NCBI GenBank assembly: GCA_937967805.1
Contig: CALBTC010000068.1
Location: 1-19,133, forward strand
DNA length: 19,133 nt
DNA from: an uncultured Anaerolineaceae bacterium
Lineage (GTDB): Bacteria; Chloroflexota; Anaerolineae; Promineifilales; Promineifilaceae
Reading direction: 5' to 3'
Under the pieces are notes generated by a model, which was given only the letters and a program-made list of their open reading frames with translations, made no database searches and was not told the origin of the DNA. Position numbers and translations under genes: made by a program. Numbering within the stretch: the stretch's first letter is position 1; each line of letters begins with the position of its first letter. Below, in pieces: positions 1 to 7,236 of the stretch.

Positions 1-207
1 TCTGTCTGGTCTGGCGATATTCTTGTGCCTGACCTCACCCCTGTATAGTTACTTTTGCTATTCATGATTGTGCCCTTTGCACTGTACAATGTTGGGTAAA
101 GGGGTATATTCTGATTACCGGAAGCGGGGCAGATTTGTTTGCTAACGGCCGTTTAAGGTCTTTTTAACAGTTTGTTATCGAATTAGATTTATTCCCTTGC
201 AGATGTG

Positions 208-213
208 TATAAT
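208..213 (+). promoter_or_regulatory. -10-like hexamer TATAAT upstream of the first ParB/Usp gene
   Basis: A perfect TATAAT lies 38 nt upstream of the GTG start at 252. No good -35 hexamer is found 16-18 nt further upstream, so this is a tentative promoter. The rest of positions 1-251 is AT-richer than the genes and holds one ACGGCCGT palindrome (145-152). I see no gene there. Confidence 0.4.
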
Positions 214-251
214 GTGCGAAAAAATCTCACTATTTTTAGGTAGGTTGAACC

Positions 252-1979
252 GTGTCTATTCCAGGAACAGTTGTTTACAATTCGGCTGTAGAAGATTTCA
301 AGCGGGCCCGCCGGGCGGCCGCGATGCAGCAGATGATGGCCCGGCTCACCGGCAAATCGGCCGATTTATTGGCGTATGATGATGTGTGCCGGTATATAAA
401 ATCCACCGATGAGGTGAAGCAGGGCGTGCGCGAGATTTCGCTGGACGCCATCGTGGGCAGCGTGGGGCGCTATCAGGATTTTACGCGCACCTTTTGGCCC
501 AAGCATGACAGTGATGAGGAACGATGGGTCAGTGTGAAAACGGCCGTCAACGATATGTCCGGTATGCCGCCCATCGACGTGTACAAAGTTGGCGACGTCT
601 ACTTTGTTATTGATGGCAATCATCGCGTCTCTATCGCCCGGCAGTTGGGCAGTGATACCATTACCGCCCGCGTCACGGAGGTGAAGCTGCGCGTGCCGCT
701 CTCGCCGGAAGATAATCCGGATGAGATCATTTGCAAGGCGCGCTATGCGGAATTTTTAGACCAGACCAATTTGGACGTTCTGCGCCCGGATGCCGATTTG
801 CTGATGACCTTTTGTGGCCAATACCAGCTTTTGCTGGACCAGATTGAGGCCCATGCCGCGCTGTTGGCAGAGAAGGGCGAGCCGGTTAATGATGCAACGG
901 CCGTTTGCCGCTGGTACGATGAGGTGTATCTGCCCGTGCTGCGGCATATCCAGGCCCAGGGCATCATGCGGCTCTTCCCCGACCGCACCAGAGCCGACAT
1001 GTACATTCTGTTTTCCGAACGGCGCGCCGAGCTGGAAGCGGCGCTGGGCTGGGAGATTGAACCGGAAACGGCCGTTTCCCAAATAGCCGCCGAAGAAAGC
1101 GAACGTCCCCGTGGACTGGCCGGCTGGCTGCGCCAGACGTTGGTACCGGCGGAGCTGATCGAAGGGCCGCCACCGGGACGCTGGCGCGAATTTCAGGAAA
1201 CGCGGGAGCGTGGCTGCCTTTTTGCCGATTATCTGGTTGGCATTCGCGGCAGCGAAAGTGACTGGCACATGCTGGACCAGGTGGTGAAGCTGGCCCTGCG
1301 CGACGATGATCGCCTGCTGGGCTTGCATATCGTGGCCCGTGAAGCGGAGCGAGACAGCGCCAAGGTGCGCCACATCCGCGACCGGTTTCTGCACACTTGC
1401 AGTGAAGCAGGCGTCAAAGCCGAATTTGCCGTTGAAGTCGGCGCGGTTGTAGAGGTGATCATTAAGCGCGCCGTCTTTGCCGATTTGGTGGTGCTGAATC
1501 TGGAGCACCCGCCTGGGCCACAGCCGTTAGCTCGATTGGGTAACCGAATCAGCCAATTGGTGCAGCGCTGCCCGCGACCTATTTTGGCCATCCCCGGCGG
1601 CGCAGAAACGGCCATGGACCGGGTGCTGTTGGCTTATGATGGCAGCCCCAAGGCAGATGAAGCGCTGTTTGTGGCCACCTATCTGGCCACGCGCTGGCCG
1701 CTGTCGCTGACGGTTGTGACGGTGGAAACTGAATACACGGCCGCTGAGGCGCTGCAGAATGCGCGCCAATATTTAGAATCACATGGCGTCATGGATGCGA
1801 CGTATGTTTTGCGGCAAGCGCCGATTGCCACGGCCGTTTTGCAAACGGCCGTTGAGTACGACATTAATTTTCTCATCGTGGGCGGTTTTGGCTTCCGGCC
1901 GATGATGCACTTTATGCTGGGTAGCACCGTCGATGAAGTTTTGCGACGATTTAAGCATCCGATATTGATTTGTAGGTAG
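252..1979 (+). CDS. ParB/sulfiredoxin-like domain fused to two universal stress protein domains (copy 1)
   Basis: 575-residue cytoplasmic protein with no signal peptide or membrane segment. Residues about 60-145 form a ParB-N/sulfiredoxin-like fold with the signature VIDGNHRVSIARQLG; the DGNHR core is at 121-125. Residues about 150-290 are a helical linker. Residues about 320-450 resemble a Usp domain without a clear ATP motif. Residues about 455-575 form a second Usp domain starting LLAYDGSPKADEA and ending with an intact G-x2-G-x9-G-S ATP-binding motif (GGFGFRPMMHFMLGS, from 544). Usp domains bind ATP and act in stress responses; ParB-like folds bind nucleotides or DNA. How they work together here is unknown. 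The start is GTG with a weak upstream AGGTAGG. A paralogue of the same layout follows after 112 nt. The domain calls are solid; the function is not. Confidence 0.85.
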   Translation: MSIPGTVVYNSAVEDFKRARRAAAMQQMMARLTGKSADLLAYDDVCRYIKSTDEVKQGVREISLDAIVGSVGRYQDFTRTFWPKHDSDEERWVSVKTAVNDMSGMPPIDVYKVGDVYFVIDGNHRVSIARQLGSDTITARVTEVKLRVPLSPEDNPDEIICKARYAEFLDQTNLDVLRPDADLLMTFCGQYQLLLDQIEAHAALLAEKGEPVNDATAVCRWYDEVYLPVLRHIQAQGIMRLFPDRTRADMYILFSERRAELEAALGWEIEPETAVSQIAAEESERPRGLAGWLRQTLVPAELIEGPPPGRWREFQETRERGCLFADYLVGIRGSESDWHMLDQVVKLALRDDDRLLGLHIVAREAERDSAKVRHIRDRFLHTCSEAGVKAEFAVEVGAVVEVIIKRAVFADLVVLNLEHPPGPQPLARLGNRISQLVQRCPRPILAIPGGAETAMDRVLLAYDGSPKADEALFVATYLATRWPLSLTVVTVETEYTAAEALQNARQYLESHGVMDATYVLRQAPIATAVLQTAVEYDINFLIVGGFGFRPMMHFMLGSTVDEVLRRFKHPILICR

Positions 1980-1988
1980 GTAAATAGG

Positions 1989-2067
1989 ACACAGATTTTC
2001 ACAGATGAATACAGATTTTGTTTTTATCTGTGAAAGCTTGCACTGAGCGCAGCCGAAGTATCTGTGT
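1989..2067. repeat. Nested inverted repeat between the two ParB/Usp genes
   Basis: ACACAGAT (1989-1996) pairs with ATCTGTGT (2060-2067), and TTTCACAGAT (1997-2006) pairs with ATCTGTGAAA (2026-2035), giving a nested hairpin. The unit ACAGATTTT occurs twice in the left half. The style (ACAGAT...TTCATCCGT) matches interspersed non-coding repeats common in Chloroflexota and similar genomes. It might act as a transcription attenuator between the paralogues, but there is no T-run to call a terminator. Confidence 0.7.
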
Positions 2068-2091
2068 TCATCCGTTTCCCTTAAATTAAAC

Positions 2092-3831
2092 ATGAGTTCA
2101 CAAAATCCGTATCACTTTCAGGCAGCATTGGAAGATTTTCACCAGGCACGGCGGCAGGCGGCGATGCAGCAGCTGCTGACCCGATTTACCGGTGAGCAAA
2201 CCGAGCTGCTGTCTTATGATGATGTTAAACAAAAATTGAAAGTTACCAACGTGCGCGAGCGCGGCCTGCAGGAAATCCCAGTAGACAAGATCATTGGCAG
2301 CGTAGGGCGCTACAAGGATTTTACCCGCAGCTTTTTACCCAAAAGTGACAGCGGCGGTCATCGTTGGGCCAGCGTGAAAGCGGCCGTTTCTGATCTGACC
2401 GGTTTGCCGCCTATTGAAGTTTATCAGTTGGGGGATGCCTATTTTGTCATCGATGGCAATCACCGCGTTTCCATTGCTCGCCAGTTGGAAGCGCCCACCA
2501 TCTCGGCCTTCGTCACCGAGGTAAAAACGCGAGTCTCCCTCACCGCCGACGATGATCCCGATGAACTCATTTGCAAAAGCCGCTACGCCGACTTTTTAGA
2601 GCGGACCAATTTAGACAAGCTGCGTCCAGACGCCGACCTGTTGATGACTTTCTGTGCCCATTACTCACTGCTGCTCGATCATATTGAGGTGCATCGCTAC
2701 TTCATGGGGCTTGATTTTCAGCGAGAGGTTTCTTATGAGGAGGCCGTGGCCCACTGGTATGATAAGGTATACATGCCTGTGGTTGAGATGATTCGCGAGC
2801 AGGGAATTATGCGCGACTTTCCGGAGCGGACGGAAGCAGATATGTATATTTTGCTGGCGGAACACCGGGCGGAGATGAAGGAGGCATTGGGTTGGGAGGT
2901 GGATGCGGAAACGGCCGTCACCGACATGCAGCGCAAGAAAAAGCCGGGCAGCGCCGTCTCACGCGTAATTGAGGCGATGGTGCCGGACGAATTGGAATTT
3001 GGTCCCGCTGCCGGACAGTGGCGGCAAGACCGGCTCAGCCAGCGCGGCCTGGACAAGCTGTTTGAAGAAACGTTGGTCGCTATCTCTGGCCAGCCGGATG
3101 ATTGGCGCGTGTTGGACCAGGCGATCTTGTTGATGCAGCGGGAGAACGGCCGTATCCACGGCATCTACGTTTCTAATGCCAAAGATGAAGAAGCGGCCGA
3201 AGAGAGCACTGCCCCCATTCGAGATGAATTTTACAACCGGGCCAATGCTGCCGGGGTGCCGGCCAACTTTAGCGTGGAGTTTGGTAGCGTGGCCCGCCAA
3301 GTTGTCGCTCGTGCCGCTTACTCTGATCTGGTGATGTTGGCTCTGAACCGCCCGCCTGGTCTATCCATTTTGGAGCGCCTGGCTTCCGGTGTGCAAACCA
3401 TCCTCAAGCGCACGCCGCGGCCGGTGATGGTGGTGCCAACGGCCGTCTCCCCTTTGCAACATGCCCTGCTGGGTTACGATGGCAGCCCCAAAGCCGAAGA
3501 AGCGCTGTTTGTGGCCACCTACCTGGCCAGCCGCTGGCAAACCCGGCTCACGGTGGTGACGGTTAGCAGCAACGGTAACGGCAAGCTGGACACCGCTAAA
3601 CGAATTCAATCGCGGGCCAAAACGTATCTGGGCCTGGCCGGCGTGGAGGCCGACTACCTGCTGCCCGTTGGCCCGCCGGCGCAATCTTTGCTGGAAACGG
3701 CCGAATTGCAAAACGTCGATTTTATGATCATGGGCGGTTTTGGTCTGAGCTCCATGAAAAGCCTGGTGCTGGGCAGCACGCTCAACCGGGTTTTGCTGGA
3801 ATACAAGCAGCCCGTCCTCATTTGCCGCTAA
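2092..3831 (+). CDS. ParB/sulfiredoxin-like domain fused to two universal stress protein domains (copy 2)
   Basis: 579-residue paralogue of the preceding gene. The two align without gaps over about the first 200 residues, including SYDDV/AYDDV near 41, IIGSVGRYKDFTRS near 67-80 and VIDGNHRVSIARQLE at 119-133. The middle Usp-like part again lacks an ATP motif, whereas the C-terminal Usp domain has it intact (GGFGLSSMKSLVLGS, from 548) after LLGYDGSPKAEEA. The middle regions differ more, with insertions in copy 2, so the duplication is not very recent. The start is ATG. A 122-residue gene begins 1 nt after the stop and is probably co-translated. Probable role: a nucleotide-sensing regulatory or stress protein. 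The exact function is unknown. Confidence 0.85.
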   Translation: MSSQNPYHFQAALEDFHQARRQAAMQQLLTRFTGEQTELLSYDDVKQKLKVTNVRERGLQEIPVDKIIGSVGRYKDFTRSFLPKSDSGGHRWASVKAAVSDLTGLPPIEVYQLGDAYFVIDGNHRVSIARQLEAPTISAFVTEVKTRVSLTADDDPDELICKSRYADFLERTNLDKLRPDADLLMTFCAHYSLLLDHIEVHRYFMGLDFQREVSYEEAVAHWYDKVYMPVVEMIREQGIMRDFPERTEADMYILLAEHRAEMKEALGWEVDAETAVTDMQRKKKPGSAVSRVIEAMVPDELEFGPAAGQWRQDRLSQRGLDKLFEETLVAISGQPDDWRVLDQAILLMQRENGRIHGIYVSNAKDEEAAEESTAPIRDEFYNRANAAGVPANFSVEFGSVARQVVARAAYSDLVMLALNRPPGLSILERLASGVQTILKRTPRPVMVVPTAVSPLQHALLGYDGSPKAEEALFVATYLASRWQTRLTVVTVSSNGNGKLDTAKRIQSRAKTYLGLAGVEADYLLPVGPPAQSLLETAELQNVDFMIMGGFGLSSMKSLVLGSTLNRVLLEYKQPVLICR

Positions 3832-3832
3832 T

Positions 3833-4201
3833 ATGAATCCCTTTACCCGCTTCCTCAGCCAATGGTCAAGAAATCGCTCCCTTGACGAGTTTGTCGCCTA
3901 TTGGGACCGGCTGGAGCGGCTGGTGGTGCTGGTGCATCGGGAAAAGATGGCGCTGGCCGAGGCAGAGCCCGAGTTCGACCGGGTGTGGCCCTGGCTGCGG
4001 CAGCGGTATGGGCAGTGGGAGGAGGCGTTACGGCCGTATTGGCAGCAAACCAAAGCCGCCGGCGAACAAACCCAAACCGATCCCTTTCAGCTCCTCCTCG
4101 ATTTAGAAGCCCCCGCCGCCATTTCAGGCAACTGGCGCGCTATGCAGCATCTGCCCGCCGCCCGCGAAGCGCTCAACCTCTACCTGCGCGAGCAAGAATA
4201 A
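3833..4201 (+). CDS. Small hypothetical protein co-transcribed with the ParB/Usp gene
   Basis: 122-residue soluble protein rich in Trp, Arg and Glu (for example YWDRLERLVVLVHREKMA and WPWLRQRYGQWEE), predicted to be mostly helical. It has no signal peptide, membrane segment or motif that I recognise. Its ATG lies 1 nt after the stop of the ParB/Usp copy 2, which strongly suggests one transcript and translational coupling, so it may be a partner of that protein. An ACGGCCGT palindrome lies inside at 4030-4037. The reading frame is convincing; the function is unknown. Confidence 0.7.
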   Translation: MNPFTRFLSQWSRNRSLDEFVAYWDRLERLVVLVHREKMALAEAEPEFDRVWPWLRQRYGQWEEALRPYWQQTKAAGEQTQTDPFQLLLDLEAPAAISGNWRAMQHLPAAREALNLYLREQE

Positions 4202-4511
4202 CGTGCAAACCTCTTAAATCATATTCCCGCATCACGCCTCTATCGCAAACTCCGTTGTAAGAGCATGGTTTTCAGTAGTTTAACTTCTCAATGAATAGGA
4301 CGCGGGTTAACGCTGATAAACGCTGATATTTTTGTCCGCGTCATCAGCGTTTATCCGTGTTCCATTGTTTTTGATTTCAGAAAAGCCCTGTCTACAAAAG
4401 ACAAAATATTGCATCTATCGGTAGAACCAATTAGAATGATGCCTAAACCGTGTGTTATGTTTAGCAAATCGACCGCAGGGCGGTTTGTTATCTCCAACTG
4501 ATAGGTTCCGT
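4202..4511. other. Intergenic region with one hairpin repeat, no gene seen
   Basis: A gap of 310 nt, AT-richer than its neighbours. It holds the inverted repeat at 4316-4354 and otherwise no convincing gene. A GTG at 4452 would extend the next gene by 20 residues, but the extension (starting MLCLANRPQGG) does not look like part of that membrane protein. Confidence 0.5.
4316..4354. repeat. Inverted repeat with 12-bp perfect arms
   Basis: ATAAACGCTGAT (4316-4327) pairs perfectly with ATCAGCGTTTAT (4343-4354) across a 15-nt loop. AACGCTGAT also occurs in a preceding tandem copy, and the flanks read GGACGCGGGTTAACGC on the left and CCGTGTTCC on the right. The element resembles interspersed repeats of the 'GCTGATAAACGCTGAT' type. 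It could form a hairpin in RNA after the stop of the small gene at 4201, though at some distance. Confidence 0.75.
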
Positions 4512-4970
4512 ATGAAACAAAAACATTCCTTTAACTTTATGATTGGCCTGCTCATTGGCGGGCTGGTCGGATTGCTGATCTGGTATTGGCAAAAAAGCAC
4601 CTCTGCTGAAGATGGTGCGCTGGCCCTGCTGGATAAGCTGGCCGCTACGGAAAAGCGGGTGCGCCAGCTAAAAACAGAGCTGGCTGAAGGGGCTTCAGTG
4701 CCAGAGGCGCTGCGCAGCATTCCTCTGCCGGGACGGGCTGCCGATGTACCCTCATTTCTTGCCAAAAGCCGTGAAGAAGAAGCGGCTGCTGAGCCGGATG
4801 ATTTGACGCGGGTGAAGGGGATTGGTGCGGTGTTTAACGGCCGTCTCCAGGAAGCCGGCATCAACAGTTTTGCCAAACTCAAAGCACTCTCTGCCGAGCG
4901 CCTGGCTGATATTTTACAAGTTCGTTTAGGGCGTGCCAAGAATATTTTGGAAGAGTCAAAAAAGCATTAA
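4512..4970 (+). CDS. Short membrane-anchored helix-hairpin-helix protein
   Basis: 152 residues. The N-terminus is cytoplasmic and basic (MKQKHSF), followed by a membrane segment at about 9-27 (IGLLIGGLVGLLIWYW). A helical linker at about 33-90 follows, and a helix-hairpin-helix domain occupies about 96-145 with the core TRVKGIGAVFNGRLQEAGI. HhH domains bind DNA non-specifically, and this version resembles the small HhH/DUF4332-like domains found at the ends of other proteins. I chose the ATG at 4512 because the membrane segment follows directly; the GTG at 4452 is the longer alternative. The next gene has the same plan with a long coiled coil. Possible role: tethering DNA or a DNA enzyme at the membrane (inference). 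Confidence 0.75.
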   Translation: MKQKHSFNFMIGLLIGGLVGLLIWYWQKSTSAEDGALALLDKLAATEKRVRQLKTELAEGASVPEALRSIPLPGRAADVPSFLAKSREEEAAAEPDDLTRVKGIGAVFNGRLQEAGINSFAKLKALSAERLADILQVRLGRAKNILEESKKH

Positions 4971-4975
4971 GACCA

Positions 4976-5040
4976 TAGGTGACAGTCATTTAAGTTGGTC
5001 ATGTATATAGACAAAACCTAAAGAAAGTGACTGTCACCTA
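4976..5040. repeat. Inverted repeat, 13-bp perfect arms, between the two HhH genes
   Basis: TAGGTGACAGTCA (4976-4988) pairs perfectly with TGACTGTCACCTA (5028-5040) around a 39-nt spacer. The match continues imperfectly inside the arms. It begins 5 nt after the stop of the short HhH gene and ends just before the Shine-Dalgarno of the next gene (AAGGTGAG, 5047-5054). It may be a small non-autonomous element or a regulatory hairpin. It carries no gene. Confidence 0.8.
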
Positions 5041-5060
5041 AAAAGTAAGGTGAGTGCGGG

Positions 5061-6059
5061 ATGACAGTGGAACTGGTTTTGGCCGGAGTTGTGGGTTTGG
5101 TCGCCGGGGTGCTGTTTGCCCTTTGGTGGGACAGCCAGACATTGGTGCGTCAGTTGCAGGAAGCCAATTCAGAAAAACAAAAAACGTTGGCCACGTTGCA
5201 ACGGTTTCAAATACAGCACAGGGCCAACGAGCAAGAGCTGCGGATGGCGCAAAAGGAGCTGGTAACGGCGCTTGAAGAACGCAACCAGCTCGAAGAAACG
5301 ATCGCCCGCCAGCTTGCCGAAATCAACGCCGGTCGCGAGCAGCTGCAAACAACGATTAAAACCAATGAGACGCTAAAAGAAAATCTGCAGGAATCGCAAG
5401 AGCGGCTGGAAGAAGTAGAAGGCTTGCGCGCTACGGCCGAAGAAAAGGTGGCAACGGCCGTAACCGACAATAATCGCCTTGAGGGAGATGTGCAGCTCAT
5501 GGAGGCTGAGATATTTACCCTGGAGGCCAAAGTTGAACAGATCACACAAGAGCTGCAACAGATGCAGGGAGTGGTGGCCGACCTGGAACAAAAAGCTCTG
5601 GCCGCCGAGACGCAGCTGGCCGCGATGGAAAGCGAAAGAGACAACGCCCAGGTTCAACTGCAACAGGCGGAAGTGGTGAATGTGGAGCTGACCGCAGAAA
5701 TTGACGCCTTGCAGCAGAAATTGCAGGAAGCCGAAGCGGTGCAGCAGCAGCTTGCCGTTGCCCAAGCGAAATTGCAGACGGCCGATGCCCACATCCAGAA
5801 GATGCAGGACACGATGGAGGATGTGCAAACGAAGATGAATTACAGCGGCAAGAGTGAGCTTCAGCTCATTCGCGGCATTGGCCCCACCTATGCCCGTCGT
5901 CTAAATGAATTCGGCATCCACTCCTTTGCCGACCTGGCCGACTGTAATCCCGAGCAGGTTGCCAGCATCATCAAAAAGAAAAAGTGGCAGGCGGTCGACA
6001 TTCAAGAATGGCTGGATGAAGCTAAAGCCCTGGCCGCCACGTTCGACGCCAATGGTTGA
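5061..6059 (+). CDS. Membrane-anchored coiled-coil protein with C-terminal helix-hairpin-helix domain
   Basis: 332 residues. A membrane segment lies at about 3-23 (VELVLAGVVGLVAGVLFALWW). A long coiled coil rich in Glu, Gln, Leu and Ala occupies about 26-255. A C-terminal HhH domain spans about 264-325 with the core LIRGIGPTYARRLNEFGI. The layout matches the shorter gene upstream, with an inserted coiled coil, so the pair probably arose from one ancestor or share a function. A good Shine-Dalgarno (AAGGTGAG) precedes the ATG. The 3' end overlaps the GNAT gene by 8 nt. HhH domains bind DNA; a role in anchoring DNA or spacing a complex at the inner membrane is inferred. The reading frame is certain. 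Confidence 0.8.
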   Translation: MTVELVLAGVVGLVAGVLFALWWDSQTLVRQLQEANSEKQKTLATLQRFQIQHRANEQELRMAQKELVTALEERNQLEETIARQLAEINAGREQLQTTIKTNETLKENLQESQERLEEVEGLRATAEEKVATAVTDNNRLEGDVQLMEAEIFTLEAKVEQITQELQQMQGVVADLEQKALAAETQLAAMESERDNAQVQLQQAEVVNVELTAEIDALQQKLQEAEAVQQQLAVAQAKLQTADAHIQKMQDTMEDVQTKMNYSGKSELQLIRGIGPTYARRLNEFGIHSFADLADCNPEQVASIIKKKKWQAVDIQEWLDEAKALAATFDANG

Positions 6060-6615
6060 AGTGTATTTGAGGCAGCTGCGTGAACCGGATGTAGCACAAT
6101 TGCCTACGATTGTGACAGGTTACACGACGGACGAAAAATATGCCATCCATAAAGATGAGACCGAAACGGAAACGGCCGTCACCCTCAAACTTGTCACTCT
6201 TCCTACCCCCAGAACTATTAGTTACGATCATCTTGATGAAGAAGAATTAGACCGTCTGGCCGTCATCATAGCCGAGGGCACGTCGCTGGGCGCTTTTGCA
6301 GATGGACAGCTGGTGGGTGTGGCCATTGCCGGTGCCGAGGCGTGGAACCGCAGCCTGCGCGTTTGGGAGTTTCACGTAATCGAGTCGTTGCGCGGGCAGG
6401 GGATTGGGCGACAGTTGATGGAGCAGATGGTGGCAACGGCCGTCTCCCACAACTTGCGCGTCATCGTGTGTGAAACGCAAAGCAGCAACGTGCCCGCCAT
6501 TCGTGCTTACCGCAAGCTGGGATTTGTCCTCGACGCTATTGATCTGTCGTTTTACAGCAATGAAGATGTAAAAAACGAAAGCGTGGCGGTTTTCATGAAG
6601 CGCTACATCCCCTAA
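6052..6615 (+). CDS. GNAT family N-acetyltransferase
   Basis: 187 residues. The acetyl-CoA pyrophosphate loop is R-G-Q-G-I-G at 114-119 within VIESLRGQGIGRQLMEQ, followed by VIVCETQSSNVPAIRAYRKL and GF at 157-158. The ETQ-x2-N-x-PA-x2-x-Y-x-K-x-GF block and the trailing acidic/Tyr region resemble the streptothricin-acetyltransferase branch of GNATs. This is a resemblance only; the substrate cannot be told. I chose the ATG at 6052 because it overlaps the stop of the HhH gene by 8 nt (translational coupling); longer in-frame extensions to 5905 would run inside that gene. It is convergent with the aconitase X genes. Confidence 0.85.
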   Translation: MVEVYLRQLREPDVAQLPTIVTGYTTDEKYAIHKDETETETAVTLKLVTLPTPRTISYDHLDEEELDRLAVIIAEGTSLGAFADGQLVGVAIAGAEAWNRSLRVWEFHVIESLRGQGIGRQLMEQMVATAVSHNLRVIVCETQSSNVPAIRAYRKLGFVLDAIDLSFYSNEDVKNESVAVFMKRYIP

Positions 6616-6617
6616 TC

Positions 6618-6747
6618 TTGTCATGCTGAGCAAAGCGAAGCATCCCTACGGGGTAAAATGGGAGATTTGTTGGCTCGCGTTTGAAGGATCGGGCAAGCAT
6701 GGTTCAGAGGGATTCTTCATTTCGCTGCGCTCCATCCAGAATGACAA
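6618..6747. repeat. Interspersed imperfect palindrome reaching into the aconitase X small subunit
   Basis: The left arm (6618-6646) reads TTGTCATGCTGAGCAAAGCG then AAGCATCCC. The right arm (6709-6747) begins GGGATTCTTCATTTCGCTGC and ends CCAGAATGACAA. The arms are complementary with mismatches. The type 'TGTCATTCTGAGCGAAGCGAAGAATC' is familiar as a widely interspersed bacterial repeat. The right arm is translated as the final residues of the minus-strand gene ending at 6704. A copy of related design lies at 8511-8611. Confidence 0.75.
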
Positions 6748-7147
6748 AGCCATCAGCACGAATTTCTACCTGCTGCCCCGTTTGAATTTGCGCATAATCC
6801 TCTCGCGCCAGCACCAGCACCGGCGGCGACCGGTCGTACATCTCCCGGGCAACGGCCGCACCCAGCGCCAAAATCCCATCCGTCTCCGAGGTGATGATGG
6901 CTGCCGGCGCCGTGCCCTGCTTCACCGCCTCCAGCAATATGCTGCTGGCGCTGCTGGACCCCCGCCCTGACGGCAAAACCAGCACCCGGTTGGTCACAAT
7001 CTGCCCCGCCTGCGGATGCCGCCGGTCGATAATTTCGCCCGTTTCCGGGTTCAAGCCACCCCACAAACTCAACGGCTCCACCAAAACCAGCGCCTCACCG
7101 GTGGCCTCTCCTTCTACCAGAACATTTGCCTGAAACTTGTGCGTCAT
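6704..7147 (-). CDS. Aconitase X swivel domain protein (small subunit, DUF126)
   Basis: 147-residue small subunit of the two-part aconitase X. Hallmarks are PLSLWGGLNPETGEIIDRRH (about 25-44) and VLPSGRGSSSASSILLEA (about 57-74), the latter with the Ser-rich loop expected in this domain. Together with the large subunit upstream (7235-8500) it forms a dehydratase of the aconitase superfamily. Known members are archaeal phosphomevalonate dehydratase and bacterial cis-3-hydroxyproline dehydratase; which one applies here is open. Order on the minus strand is large then small, 87 nt apart. The last 13 residues or so (VILDGAQRNEESL) are encoded by the right arm of the interspersed repeat at 6618-6747, so the native C-terminus was probably replaced or extended. 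The ATG is at 7147. Confidence 0.9.
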   Translation of the reverse strand: MTHKFQANVLVEGEATGEALVLVEPLSLWGGLNPETGEIIDRRHPQAGQIVTNRVLVLPSGRGSSSASSILLEAVKQGTAPAAIITSETDGILALGAAVAREMYDRSPPVLVLAREDYAQIQTGQQVEIRADGFVILDGAQRNEESL

Positions 7148-7166
7148 GATTGTTTTGCCCTATTTG

Positions 7167-7236
7167 AACCGCAAAGCGCGCCAAGAGCGCAAAGGAAAAA
7201 TGAAAAATCTTTGCGTGCTATGCGTCCTTTGCGGTT
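7167..7236. repeat. Nested inverted repeat between the two aconitase X genes
   Basis: AACCGCAAAG (7167-7176) pairs with CTTTGCGGTT (7227-7236), and inside it CGCAAAG (7188-7194) pairs with CTTTGCG (7209-7215). The right outer arm overlaps the stop codon of the large subunit. This is a member of the 'CCGCAAAG...CTTTGCGG' type repeat and may act as an RNA hairpin that tunes expression of the small subunit. Confidence 0.75.

Noticed and set aside
756..1508. Minus-strand open frame of 250 codons inside the first fusion gene
   Set aside because: It is the opposite frame of a clear ParB/Usp gene and has no recognisable domain.
4452..4511. GTG start 20 codons upstream of the short HhH protein
   Set aside because: The extension reads MLCLANRPQGG..., lacks a Shine-Dalgarno and would put the membrane helix far from the N-terminus; ATG 4512 fits better.
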